A stretch of 64,000 nucleotides of DNA from JALOLG01 sp963776935 (GTDB lineage: Bacteria > Actinomycetota > Acidimicrobiia > Acidimicrobiales > Ilumatobacteraceae), in contig CAVZOP010000011.1 of assembly GCA_963776935.1 (NCBI GenBank), positions 62,001 to 126,000 on the forward strand, read 5' to 3'. Below, in pieces: positions 20,873 to 28,572 of this stretch (positions within the stretch are counted from its first letter, which is position 1; each line of letters begins with the position of its first letter). A model generated the notes under the pieces. It did no database searches. It saw only the letters and a program-made list of their open reading frames with translations, and was not told the origin of the DNA. Made by a program: the position numbers and the translations under genes.

Positions 20873-22637
20873 TCACGAATCCGCTGGTGTCGTGCCGACG
20901 TCCGATGACTCGCCGCCCGCGGCGTCGAGCTCGTCCAGCCGACCATTGACGAGGCTGAGTAGGTCGCGGTCACCTTGTCGTTCGGCGACTCCACGCAGGA
21001 CGACGAGTGCGAGCTCGTGGTACGGCTGCAGCTCGATCGCGTGCTCCAACGACACGCGGGCGCCCTCGACGTCCCCAAACAGCAGCTGACGGATGCCGAG
21101 TTGCGCCCACATGAAGGGCAGGCCCGGCTCGAGTTCGGTCGCCCGTTCACTCCAACGCAACACGTCGGCCTCGACGTCGTCCGAGAAGTCTGTCGGGGTG
21201 AAGATCGCCGTTGACGCGGTCAGCATCACCGTGGCGTCGAACGGATTCCACGCGACGGCGCGTCGGGCGTCGCTGACGTCGCCGGACTCGAACGCCGCCT
21301 TGAGCGTGAGGTCGCTGACGATTGCCCAGCCAGACAGCAGCGCTGCAACCACACACGCTGAGGCCGCCACACTTCGGTGCATCCGGGCCGGACCTTCGGC
21401 TCCGCGGAGTTCATCGCGGTCGACCTGACTCGCCCCGAGCAGCAGGGCGGCGAGGGCAAAGGTGACATGCGATGGTGGTTGGAGCATCCAGCAGAACGCG
21501 ATGCCGCCTGCCGCCCAAAGCAACGGGCCATGCGATCGGCGCGCCGCCGTGACCACGAACCAGACGAAGAGGCGAGGCCCACGATCCCGAGCGACACGGT
21601 GACCTGGACGATGATGTTGTGCGGGTCGTACCACGACTGGATCAGGTCGTCGGTCGCTTCGCGTCGGACGAACTCGGGCGAGTAGAAGCGCTGCGTCGCC
21701 GGTCGGAATCGGCCGAGGCCGTACCCGGTGATCGGCCGGTCGAGGAACGCTCGCCATCCGTACGACCAGACCCGCGCGCGGGCCAGATCCCACCCGACGT
21801 GAGCCGATCGGCGGCCGACGAGTCCGCGCTCCCGCCGCCACGCTGCATGAGCGTGGCCGCGAGTGCGCCGCAAGCAGCGGCCGGAATCAGGTACAACGAG
21901 CGGATCGAGCGGCGACTTGCGATCCCGGCAAGCACGAGCAGGACGCACGCGGCGAGCGCGACCCGTGACCCCGACAGCGTCACCAGCAGCACGCCGAGCG
22001 CCACGCCGGCCAGTGGCCAGGATTGCGGCCGCCGACTCCTCGACACGTACGTGCGAATGCAGTACGCAGTCGCGCCCGCCATCGTCGCACCGAAATAGAC
22101 CGGGTTGACGCCGAAGCCTGACGCCCGTCGGCCGGCTGCAGCGAGTGGCTCGTACCTGATGTCGAACAGCGCTTGGAGCACACCTATCACGCCGCTTGCG
22201 GCGCAGGCGCCGAGAAACGCGATTCCCAGCGCAACCCGGCCACGCGGCGAGAGCCGCCGACCGAGGGCCCAGAGTCCGAGTGCAGAAGACCACCACAGCA
22301 CGCTGTCCCAACGCCCGATGGCGATCAGGATCGAGGCGTACGGCGCGTCGGAGAGCAGTCCGACGAACAAGGCCCACGCCAGGAGAACGGTGCCAGCGAT
22401 CGCTGGACGATCACGACGGCGTACCAAGCGTGCCAACTCGTACAGCCCGAACGGCAAGGCGCCCAGCAGGAGGACCGCACGGGGGGTCCAGAAGACGAAA
22501 TGGAAGTACGGACCGAACGCGACCACCAGCAACGCGCCGAGCGCGGCGACCAGAGCGTCATTGTTGGTCAGCCCGAGACGCCCGGTGACCGAGTTGTCGA
22601 CGGTCACGTCGAGCTCGGCGAATGACTCTTGTTGCAT
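20873..22637 (-). CDS. O-antigen ligase/polymerase-like membrane protein, second copy (frameshifted)
   Basis: ATG 22637 begins MQQESFAELDVTVDNSV, followed by about ten membrane helices, GFGVNPVYFGATMAG and, across indels near 21770 and 21550, YGWRAFLDRPITGYGLG and YDPHNIIVQVTVSLGIVGL. The C-terminal domain after the last helix is TPR-like, with LEHAIELQPYHELALVVL. Domain order and many residues match the gene at 2251-4037, so these are paralogues. First gene of the operon that continues with the phosphotransferase, GT2, pseB and pseC. Likely Wzy-type polymerase or ligase for that glycan. Confidence 0.7.
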
Positions 22638-22707
22638 GGCGTTCAGCACGTTGGATCCGCTCTGCAAACCGTGGGAAAGGCGAGTGGTTGGTTTCGGACG
22701 CGAAACT

Positions 22708-22742
22708 GGCGGATCCCCATCCCGTCGGGATGGGGATCCGCC
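22708..22742 (-). terminator. perfect 16-bp hairpin after pilin 1
   Basis: GGCGGATCCCCATCCC, loop GTC, then the exact reverse complement. It begins 17 nt after the pilin stop on the minus strand. There is no T-run, as is usual for actinobacterial terminators. An identical 35-nt copy follows pilin 2. Confidence 0.75.
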
Positions 22743-22758
22743 GATCAGACGAAGCTGA

Positions 22759-23118
22759 TCAGAGTGACGTTGTGGTGCACTTACCGGTTGCCGCCGCGGT
22801 GACCGTCGACGTCGGCGAAGCCGGCGTGATGACGACATCCGTCGCGTTGTAGCTGCGCAGCAGGCCGACAGCGACCAAGTCGGAGCCGGCCGGGTTGCCG
22901 GAGGCGACGCCGAACTGGGCGTAGTAGGCCTCGATGGCGACCTCGTAGGTCTTCGCCGTCGCCTTGCAAGACGACTTCTGACCCTGGTCGGTGATACCGC
23001 GAACAGCGAAGACCACGATGGTGGCCAAGATGCCGAGGATCACGATGACGATGAGGAGCTCGACGAGGGTGAAGCCCTGGTCCTTCTCTTCCACTTCCGA
23101 TGTCTCTTCGATGATCAT
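22759..23118 (-). CDS. pilA: major type IV pilin, copy 1
   Basis: 119 residues from ATG 23118, preceded by GGAAGGAA. The leader is acidic (MIIEETSEVEEKDQG) and ends in Gly before FTLVELLIVIVILGILATI, so PilD should cleave after Gly15 and N-methylate Phe; Glu5 of the mature protein is present. The globular part is only about 70 residues, with Cys51 and a Cys six residues from the end that could form the D-loop disulfide. It differs from copy 2 at 10 of 119 positions. It has its own sigma-28-like promoter, a structured leader and a hairpin terminator. The main fibre subunit is one or both copies. Confidence 0.93.
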   Translation of the reverse strand: MIIEETSEVEEKDQGFTLVELLIVIVILGILATIVVFAVRGITDQGQKSSCKATAKTYEVAIEAYYAQFGVASGNPAGSDLVAVGLLRSYNATDVVITPASPTSTVTAAATGKCTTTSL

Positions 23119-23153
23119 GTGGGTTGGTTCCTTCCGCCTCTGGTGGGCAAGCC

Positions 23154-23184
23154 GATTTCTCACTGGATGCGCATCGTGAGAATC
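23154..23184 (-). promoter_or_regulatory. conserved stem-loop in pilin 1 leader
   Basis: In the mRNA, GATTCTCAC pairs with GTGAGAAATC (one bulged A) around a 12-nt loop GATGCGCATCCA, 35 nt before the start codon. The same structure is kept in pilin 2. It may stabilise the message or control translation. It does not match the c-di-GMP-I riboswitch core. Confidence 0.5.
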
Positions 23185-23206
23185 GTCCTCCCGGTGCGCA
23201 AACTGT

Positions 23207-23234
23207 GCTTCGGCACAAGTGCGAGCGAACTTTA
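23207..23234 (-). promoter_or_regulatory. sigma-28/WhiG-like promoter of pilin 1
   Basis: Minus-strand TAAAG (starting at 23234) and GCCGAAGC (23214-23207) with 16 nt between TAAA and GCCGAA. Consensus for FliA/WhiG sigma factors is TAAA-N15-GCCGATAA. Predicted start near 23200 gives an 80-nt leader. Confidence 0.62.
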
Positions 23235-23291
23235 GGCAAAATCTCTTTCGAGGGCACACCGGCCTCCGACCAGGCTTCTCGCCCCGAACGC

Positions 23292-23326
23292 GGCGGATCC
23301 CCATCCCGTCGGGATGGGGATCCGCC
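23292..23326 (-). terminator. perfect 16-bp hairpin after pilin 2
   Basis: Identical in all 35 nt to the hairpin at 22708-22742. It lies 16 nt after the pilin 2 stop and upstream of the pilin 1 promoter, so each pilin is its own transcription unit. Confidence 0.75.
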
Positions 23327-23342
23327 AGATCAGACGAGCTGA

Positions 23343-23702
23343 TCAGAGTGAAGTTGTGGTGCACTTACCAGCTGGGGCAGCCGTGACCGTCGACGTCGGC
23401 GAAGCCGGCGTGATGACAACATCCGTCGCGTTGTAGCTACGCAGCAGACCCGCTGTGACCAAGTCGCTGCCAGCGGGGTGACCGCCGGCGGTGCCGTACT
23501 GGGCGTAGTAGGCCTCGATCGCGACCTCGTAGGTCTTCGCCGTCGCCTTGCAGGACGACTTCTGACCCGAATCGGTGATGCCACGGACAGCAAACACCAC
23601 AATTGTGGCGAGGATGCCGAGGATCACGATGACGATGAGAAGCTCGACGAGGGTAAAACCCTGGTCCTTCTCCTCGACTTCAATGGTCTCTTCGATGATC
23701 AT
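23343..23702 (-). CDS. pilA: major type IV pilin, copy 2
   Basis: 119 residues from ATG 23702 with a GGAAGGAA site. Leader MIIEETIEVEEKDQG, cleavage before FTLVELLIVIVILG, mature Glu5 and two cysteines as in copy 1. The differences from copy 1 cluster at residues 69-84 (FGVASGN against YGTAGGH) and near 110, the likely exposed face. Promoter, leader stem and terminator are duplicated along with the gene, so the whole unit was copied in tandem. Antigenic or functional variation between the two subunits is possible. Confidence 0.93.
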   Translation of the reverse strand: MIIEETIEVEEKDQGFTLVELLIVIVILGILATIVVFAVRGITDSGQKSSCKATAKTYEVAIEAYYAQYGTAGGHPAGSDLVTAGLLRSYNATDVVITPASPTSTVTAAPAGKCTTTSL

Positions 23703-23738
23703 GTTTGGTTGGGTTCCTTCCGCCTCTGTGGGCAAGCC

Positions 23739-23769
23739 GATTTCTCACTGGATGCGCACCGTGAGAATC
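23739..23769 (-). promoter_or_regulatory. conserved stem-loop in pilin 2 leader
   Basis: Same outer stem as in pilin 1, GATTCTCAC with GTGAGAAATC. In the inner stem an A-U pair becomes G-U (loop GGTGCGCATCCA), so pairing is preserved. Confidence 0.5.
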
Positions 23770-23790
23770 GTCCTCCCGCTGCGCAACCGG

Positions 23791-23818
23791 TGTTCGGGAC
23801 TAGCGCAAATCAACTTTA
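23791..23818 (-). promoter_or_regulatory. sigma-28/WhiG-like promoter of pilin 2
   Basis: Minus-strand TAAAG (starting at 23818) and CCCGAACA (23798-23791), 16 nt apart, exactly as for pilin 1. The sequence between the boxes differs from pilin 1, so the boxes are selectively conserved. Confidence 0.62.
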
Positions 23819-23861
23819 GGAAAGAATCCTGTGAAACGGTAGCGCAGATCGTCAAGTTTTC

Positions 23862-23888
23862 TAAAGGTGGCCTGTGACGTGCCGATGA
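23862..23888 (+). promoter_or_regulatory. sigma-28/WhiG-like promoter of the 23950 gene
   Basis: TAAAG at 23862 and GCCGATGA at 23881-23888 with 15 nt between TAAA and GCCGATGA; only one base away from the WhiG consensus -10. Divergent from the pilin 2 promoter 44 bp away. Confidence 0.66.
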
Positions 23889-23949
23889 GCACCCGGCAGA
23901 TCGTTCTGATGAGGAGAACGATCCCGAATCCCCGAGGAGCCTGACCGCC

Positions 23950-24465
23950 GTGTTCCGACGCACCCACCAGCAGTCGTCCCACAACGTGAACGCAGAGAGT
24001 GCTGTAGTGGGCATCATGGGTGATGAAGAAGCAGCGGCGACCCACGCCTCGCTCGCCCAGCTGCACCTCAAGGTGGCGGCCCTCGAAGAGCAGATGCGCT
24101 CCCAATTCACGGCCGTCGCGGCGTACGCATCGATCGCCCAGGAGCAGGTCGAGTTCACGCGAAACGAGGCCCGCGCCGACCTCGACCGCACCCGCCACAC
24201 GCTGATCGAGCTCGTCGAGCAGGTCCGTCACGAGGCCGGCACGGCCCCGAGAACCCGCGTGCCGGGCGCTCCGCCGGGGCCGCTCGCACCGCCGATCGTC
24301 ACCGCCCCGAGCCCTTCCCTGGCCGCCCGACTGGGCGAGCTCGAACAGGCGATCATGCAGTGCTTCGACCGTCAACGCGAGCTGGCCGAAACCGTCGCGG
24401 CCGTGCTCGACATCGTCTCGGCCGCCTCGGCCGATGCGCCGATCAGCGGCCTCGCGTTCACCTGA
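23950..24465 (+). CDS. small coiled-coil protein, unknown function
   Basis: 171 residues from GTG 23950 (ATG 24016 is an alternative start). No signal peptide or membrane segment. Two heptad-rich helices, about residues 30-95 (ASLAQLHLKVAALEEQM, RADLDRTRHTLIELVEQV) and 125-160 (LAARLGELEQAIMQCF), flank a Pro-rich linker. I do not recognise a family. Expression from a pilus-type promoter divergent from pilin 2, and similarity in style to the coiled-coil gene that heads the pilB operon, suggest a structural or adaptor role at the pilus machine. Confidence 0.6.
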   Translation: MFRRTHQQSSHNVNAESAVVGIMGDEEAAATHASLAQLHLKVAALEEQMRSQFTAVAAYASIAQEQVEFTRNEARADLDRTRHTLIELVEQVRHEAGTAPRTRVPGAPPGPLAPPIVTAPSPSLAARLGELEQAIMQCFDRQRELAETVAAVLDIVSAASADAPISGLAFT

Positions 24466-24503
24466 GGTACCCCGCCGCGACGAGCGGCCTCGCGTTCACC
24501 TGA
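24445..24503. repeat. duplicated 21-bp gene end
   Basis: AGCGGCCTCGCGTTCACCTGA, containing the stop codon of the coiled-coil gene, occurs at 24445-24465 and again at 24483-24503. Probably a small tandem duplication or replication slippage. Confidence 0.7.
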
Positions 24504-24528
24504 AGCATCCCGTGGGCGGACGCTCGCG

Positions 24529-25248
24529 TCAGCGCACGAGCTCGACACGCATGCCGGTGACATCCCACTTCGGATCGGCGGGGAGCCGGCTCACGGCCCG
24601 TCCCGACGCCCGACGGGCGGTCCACAGCATCGCCCCGGCCTGCAACATGTGCGTCGTGCCGGCGCCCGCCGGGGGTGAGCGGGTGATCACCTCGTCGATG
24701 CCAGGCAGCTTCTCTCGGATCAACTCGATGCGCTCCATCCGACCGTCGTCGTGGAACGGCGAGGTCTTCAACGGGCTGTCACCGTTCATCACGTGGAACG
24801 ACAGGTCGGGGTTGGCCGAGTAGAACGAGCGCTGGTGGAAGGGCTGGATCTCCTGGGCGGCCTCGCGCAACCAACGCAGCCGACGGAAGTCATCGCGGCC
24901 CATCCATGGCTCGAGCTTCATGACGTCGTCACGGTTCCGCGCCAACAGCGCGCTCCGTGACGGAACCGGGTAGATGCCCACCAGGCGTGGCCAACCGAGC
25001 ATCTCGCGGGCCTCGAGGTCACACGGCCGATACGGCGAACCGGGCTCGTCGCTCAGCCCGGTCGGAGCATTGATGCCGGCGAACTCGAACTTCGGCCGGT
25101 AATCGAGAACCTGCATCAGGTTGGGAAGCACGAACGCCTCCTCCGCCACGACGGTGACACCGGCAACCCGCGCCGGGAGCACCAGCCAACCGCCGGGACA
25201 TGGGGTGACGCCCGCGATGGTCTTGTAGGGGAGGGCCTTGGCAACCAT
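24529..25248 (-). CDS. DUF429-like protein (predicted RNase H-fold nuclease)
   Basis: Intact 239-residue protein. The N-terminus (VTPCPGGWLVLPARV), AGINAPTGLSDEPG, the RPCDLEAREMLG motif and the conserved FSANPDLSF-like strand (YSANPDLSFHVMNG) match DUF429, a family predicted to have an RNase H-like fold. The biochemical role is unknown. It converges with the coiled-coil gene, ends 25 nt after the duplicated 21-bp element, and lies 21 nt after the end of pilT on the same strand, so it may be read through from pilT. Confidence 0.65.
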   Translation of the reverse strand: MVAKALPYKTIAGVTPCPGGWLVLPARVAGVTVVAEEAFVLPNLMQVLDYRPKFEFAGINAPTGLSDEPGSPYRPCDLEAREMLGWPRLVGIYPVPSRSALLARNRDDVMKLEPWMGRDDFRRLRWLREAAQEIQPFHQRSFYSANPDLSFHVMNGDSPLKTSPFHDDGRMERIELIREKLPGIDEVITRSPPAGAGTTHMLQAGAMLWTARRASGRAVSRLPADPKWDVTGMRVELVR

Positions 25249-25269
25249 CGCCGACCGAGGTTACGCGGA

Positions 25270-26457
25270 TCAGCCGGCGCCGACAGGCGTCGGCGGCGGT
25301 GCCGACCCGTTGCTCGGTTGAGCCGAACCGGACGTCGCACCCTGAGCGGCCGCGACCGTGGCCTGCGCCTGGGCCTGCGAACGCAGCGTGGCGACCTGGG
25401 CCTGGATCTCGGTGGGGAACGCCGAGATCGACTGGGCGACCTCCATCGACACGAGACCGGCCGACACGAGGCGGGCGAGGTCCATCTCGATCGTCTGCAT
25501 CCCGTCGGGACCGCCGGTTGCGACGACGTTGCGGAGCTGTCGCGACTTGCCCTCGCGCACGAGGTTGCGCACGGCGTCGTTGCCCATCAGGACCTCGAAC
25601 GCGGCGACGCGACCACCGTTGATCGCGGGCAGCAGGCGCTGGCTGACCACGCCCTGCAGTGATCCGGCGAGCATCGTCTGGATCTGGTCGCGACGATCGC
25701 CGGGGAACACGTCGACGATGCGGTCGAGTGCCTGGGGGGCATCGTTGGTGTGGAGCGTGGCGAACACGAGGTGGCCGGTCTCGGCCAGGCTCAACGCGAT
25801 CTGGATCGAGTCGAGGTCGCGCATCTCACCGAGGAGCACGACGTCGGGGTCCTCACGCAAGGCGCTTCGCAGACCGGCGGTGAACGACTCGACGTCGGTG
25901 CCGACCTCGCGCTGGTTCACCATCGCCCGCTTGTGGTGGTGGAGATACTCGACCGGATCCTCGATGGTGAGGATGTGCACCGGCTTGGTCTCGTTGATGC
26001 GGTCGATCATCGCCGCCAACGTGGTCGACTTGCCGGAACCGGTGGGGCCCACCGAGAGCACGATCCCGTACGGGCGGTTGAGCAAGGTGTTGCACGCAGC
26101 CGGCGCACCGAGCTCCTCGAGCGACCGCACGCGGAACGGCACGACGCGCAACGCCAGAGCCAATGAGCTGCGCTGGTTGAACGCGTTGGCGCGGAAACGC
26201 CCGAGCCCGGGGATCCCGAACGAGAAGTCGACCTGCTTGTGCGCTTCGAGCTCGGCTCGCTTGTCCTCGTCGAGCAACGAGTACACCATCGTCTCGACGT
26301 CGGCGTTCTCCAGGACCTTGACGTTCTCGAACGACACGAGCGTGCCGTCTCGACGCGCGGTGGCCGGACGGCCCACGGTGAGGTGGAGGTCTGACGCGCC
26401 GGAGTTGACGGTGGCTTGGAGCAACGTCACCAAGGAAGCGTCTGGCTGAGTGGACAT
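25270..26457 (-). CDS. pilT: type IV pilus retraction ATPase PilT
   Basis: 395 residues from ATG 26457, preceded by GGGAGG. N-terminal PAS-like domain (GASDLHLTVGRPATAR), Walker A GPTGSGKSTT near residue 145, Asp box TIEDPVEYLH, Walker B VVLLGEMRDLDS and His box ETGHLVFATLHTND. GEMRDLDS and the absence of the CxxC zinc pair distinguish it from PilB. It powers pilus disassembly. The C-terminal 40 residues are an Ala/Gln/Pro-rich tail beyond the usual PilT end. Divergent from pilD, 65 bp apart. Confidence 0.95.
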   Translation of the reverse strand: MSTQPDASLVTLLQATVNSGASDLHLTVGRPATARRDGTLVSFENVKVLENADVETMVYSLLDEDKRAELEAHKQVDFSFGIPGLGRFRANAFNQRSSLALALRVVPFRVRSLEELGAPAACNTLLNRPYGIVLSVGPTGSGKSTTLAAMIDRINETKPVHILTIEDPVEYLHHHKRAMVNQREVGTDVESFTAGLRSALREDPDVVLLGEMRDLDSIQIALSLAETGHLVFATLHTNDAPQALDRIVDVFPGDRRDQIQTMLAGSLQGVVSQRLLPAINGGRVAAFEVLMGNDAVRNLVREGKSRQLRNVVATGGPDGMQTIEMDLARLVSAGLVSMEVAQSISAFPTEIQAQVATLRSQAQAQATVAAAQGATSGSAQPSNGSAPPPTPVGAG

Positions 26458-26521
26458 GGGGCTAACCTCCCGCCCGGGCCATCTGTGGCCTCGGGTTGCA
26501 GATGTTCGTGTGGTGGATGTG

Positions 26522-27298
26522 ATGGAAACGGCCCTCGTGGTCATCGGCTGTGCCGTGATGGGTCTGTTGATCGGGTCGTTCCTGACGGTCGTCGTCGATC
26601 GCGTGCCGCGTGGGGCGTCGGTCGTGAGGCCGGGGAGCGCCTGCGGCGCGTGCGGGCTGCAACTCGGCGTACGCGATCTCGTGCCGGTCGCGAGCTGGGT
26701 GGTGCTGCACGGCAAGTGCCGGCGGTGCAAAGCGCCGATCGGCATCGAACCGATCGTCATCGAGCTGGCGACGGCAACGATCTTCGTGCTGTTCGGGCTG
26801 CACTTCGGCGCCGCCGCGGAGCTGCCCGCGTTCTGCATCCTGGGCGCCGCGCTCGTGGCGCTCACGTGGATCGACCTGCGCGAGCAGCGTCTGCCGCGCG
26901 AGATCACGTACACGGCGCTCGTGCTCGGCGCCATCGCGCTCACCGTGGCAGCGCTCGTCGACGACGAGCCACAACGGATCTGGATGATGGTGTTCGGCGC
27001 CGGCCTGGCGCTGGCGATCATGGGCGCCATCTATCTCGGCAGCCATGGAGGACTCGGGTCGGGCGACGTACGGCTGTCGCCGTTGCTCGGCCTGTACCTC
27101 GGCTGGCTCAACCCCGGCATCGTCCCGATCGGGCTGTTCTTCGGCTTCGTGCTGGGCGCTGTCGTCGGCGTGGCGATGATGGCGGTCGGCAAGGCGGGTA
27201 AACGCACCGCGCTTCCGTTCGGGCCGTTCCTTGCGGCAGGCACCGTCCTGGCCGTGTTCGTCGGCCAGTCGTTCGTCGACATGTTGTGGCATCGCTGA
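26522..27298 (+). CDS. pilD: prepilin peptidase PilD (type IV leader peptidase)
   Basis: About 258 residues with eight hydrophobic segments. The N-terminal zinc-type cysteine pairs CGACG and CRRC lie in the first cytoplasmic loop, and the two catalytic aspartates are in TWIDLREQRLP and LGSGDVRLSPLLG (GxGD). It cleaves and N-methylates the prepilins of this window (22.7-23.7 kb, 4.1-4.5 kb and 44-46.5 kb). ATG 26522 is chosen because the earlier in-frame starts overlap the pilT start and lie before the first helix; no strong ribosome site is visible. Confidence 0.93.
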   Translation: METALVVIGCAVMGLLIGSFLTVVVDRVPRGASVVRPGSACGACGLQLGVRDLVPVASWVVLHGKCRRCKAPIGIEPIVIELATATIFVLFGLHFGAAAELPAFCILGAALVALTWIDLREQRLPREITYTALVLGAIALTVAALVDDEPQRIWMMVFGAGLALAIMGAIYLGSHGGLGSGDVRLSPLLGLYLGWLNPGIVPIGLFFGFVLGAVVGVAMMAVGKAGKRTALPFGPFLAAGTVLAVFVGQSFVDMLWHR

Positions 27299-27331
27299 TC
27301 AGTTCCCGCCCGGCCCGTCCATCGAGATCGC

Positions 27332-28549
27332 TCAGACCCCAGCGTCGTTCTGGACGCCGTCGAGCACGCCGTACATCGCCGACACGAGGGCGACGGCCAC
27401 GAAGCCCACGATCACACCGACGAACACGATCATGATCGGCTCGAACATCGTCGTGAACGTCTTGATCCGCGACTCGAGCTCACGGTCGAAGTACTCGCTG
27501 GCGACGGAGAGCTGTTGGTCGAGCGTTCCAGTCTCCTCGCCGACCCGGAACATCTGACGGGCGGCACCGGGGAACAGCTCGGTATCAATGAGCGGCTGGG
27601 TGAACCCGCCGCCCTCGAGCATCTGCTGCCGTGCGATCTCGAGCTGCTCACGGTAGACGATGTTCGCCGTCGCCTCGGTCGTGGTCTCCATCGCCGACGG
27701 GATCGCGACCCCTGAGCGGAGCATCGTGCCGAGGATCCGGCAGAACCGCTCGAGCAGGGCGTACTCGACGATGCCCTTGATCACAGGGATCTTCAGCATC
27801 AGCCGGTCCTTGAGCTCCTTGCCCGTCGGGTGGATGGAGAGAAACGCCAGCGACGCGATGAGCACGAGGAAGAAGGCGGCGGTGATGAACCAGAGGTCGC
27901 CGAAGAAGCGGGCGAAGAACAGCATCATCCGGGTCGGGAGCGGCAGCTCGGCGCCGAGCTCCTCGAACAACGGCTTGAACTGCGGGAGCACGTAGCCGGC
28001 GAGCACGAGGACGGTGAAGAACGACATGATCATGACGACGCCCGGATAGGCGAGCGCGCCGACGACCTTGGCGCGGGTGTCGATCTCGCGCTCGAGGTAG
28101 TGGGCCAGGCTCTCGAGCGACTCGTCGAGTCGACCGGTCAGCTCCGCCGACTGCAGGATGCCGATGTAGTAGTTCGGAAACACGCCGGCGTGCTGGGCCG
28201 CGGCCTGCGAGAGCAGACCACCGTTGCGCAGGTCGTCGACCATCTGCGTGAGCGCTCGCCGCAGGGCGACGTCGGACGCCTCGTCGGCGATCGTGGTCAA
28301 CGCCTCGGTGATCGGGATGCCGGCCTTCACGAACACCGCCAGCTGGCGGGTGAAGTTCATGAGGTTCTTCTTCTTGACCTTCTCCTTGCTCAACTCGAAG
28401 TCGAGCAGGCCCCGGCTCTCTTCGATCTTGATCGGGAACAGGTTCTGCTCGACCAGGAACGCGCGCGCCGACCCGACGGTGTCGGCCTTGGTGACGCCGG
28501 CGATCTCGATGCCGGACGGGTCAATCGCGGAGTAAGCGAACTTTGCCAT
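27332..28549 (-). CDS. pilC: type IV pilus inner-membrane platform protein PilC
   Basis: 405 residues, intact. Two GspF domains (FTRQLAVFVKAGIPITEAL near residue 68; RFCRILGTMLRSGVAI near 270) with three membrane helices (VVMIMSFFTVLVLAGYVLP, AAFFLVLIASLAFL and the C-terminal FVGVIVGFVAVALVSAMY). It anchors the PilB/PilT motors. It begins 23 nt after pilB with GGAGCACAC before the ATG, so pilB and pilC are co-transcribed. Converges with pilD, 33 bp apart. Confidence 0.95.
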   Translation of the reverse strand: MAKFAYSAIDPSGIEIAGVTKADTVGSARAFLVEQNLFPIKIEESRGLLDFELSKEKVKKKNLMNFTRQLAVFVKAGIPITEALTTIADEASDVALRRALTQMVDDLRNGGLLSQAAAQHAGVFPNYYIGILQSAELTGRLDESLESLAHYLEREIDTRAKVVGALAYPGVVMIMSFFTVLVLAGYVLPQFKPLFEELGAELPLPTRMMLFFARFFGDLWFITAAFFLVLIASLAFLSIHPTGKELKDRLMLKIPVIKGIVEYALLERFCRILGTMLRSGVAIPSAMETTTEATANIVYREQLEIARQQMLEGGGFTQPLIDTELFPGAARQMFRVGEETGTLDQQLSVASEYFDRELESRIKTFTTMFEPIMIVFVGVIVGFVAVALVSAMYGVLDGVQNDAGV

Positions 28550-28572
28550 GTGTGCTCCTTTGGAGCTTGCGT

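Noticed and set aside
4660..22637. Glycan island as a cluster of genuine pseudogenes
   Set aside because: Single-base shifts occur evenly, motifs remain intact on both sides of each shift, no deletions or transposons are seen, and two genes inside are perfect. Sequence error is more likely, though not proved.
23119..23206. c-di-GMP-I (GEMM) riboswitch in the pilin leaders
   Set aside because: The leader is conserved and structured, but I could not align the GEMM core (GCAAA and CGAAA-type tetraloop receptor pair with GGACGCAAAGCC) to it.
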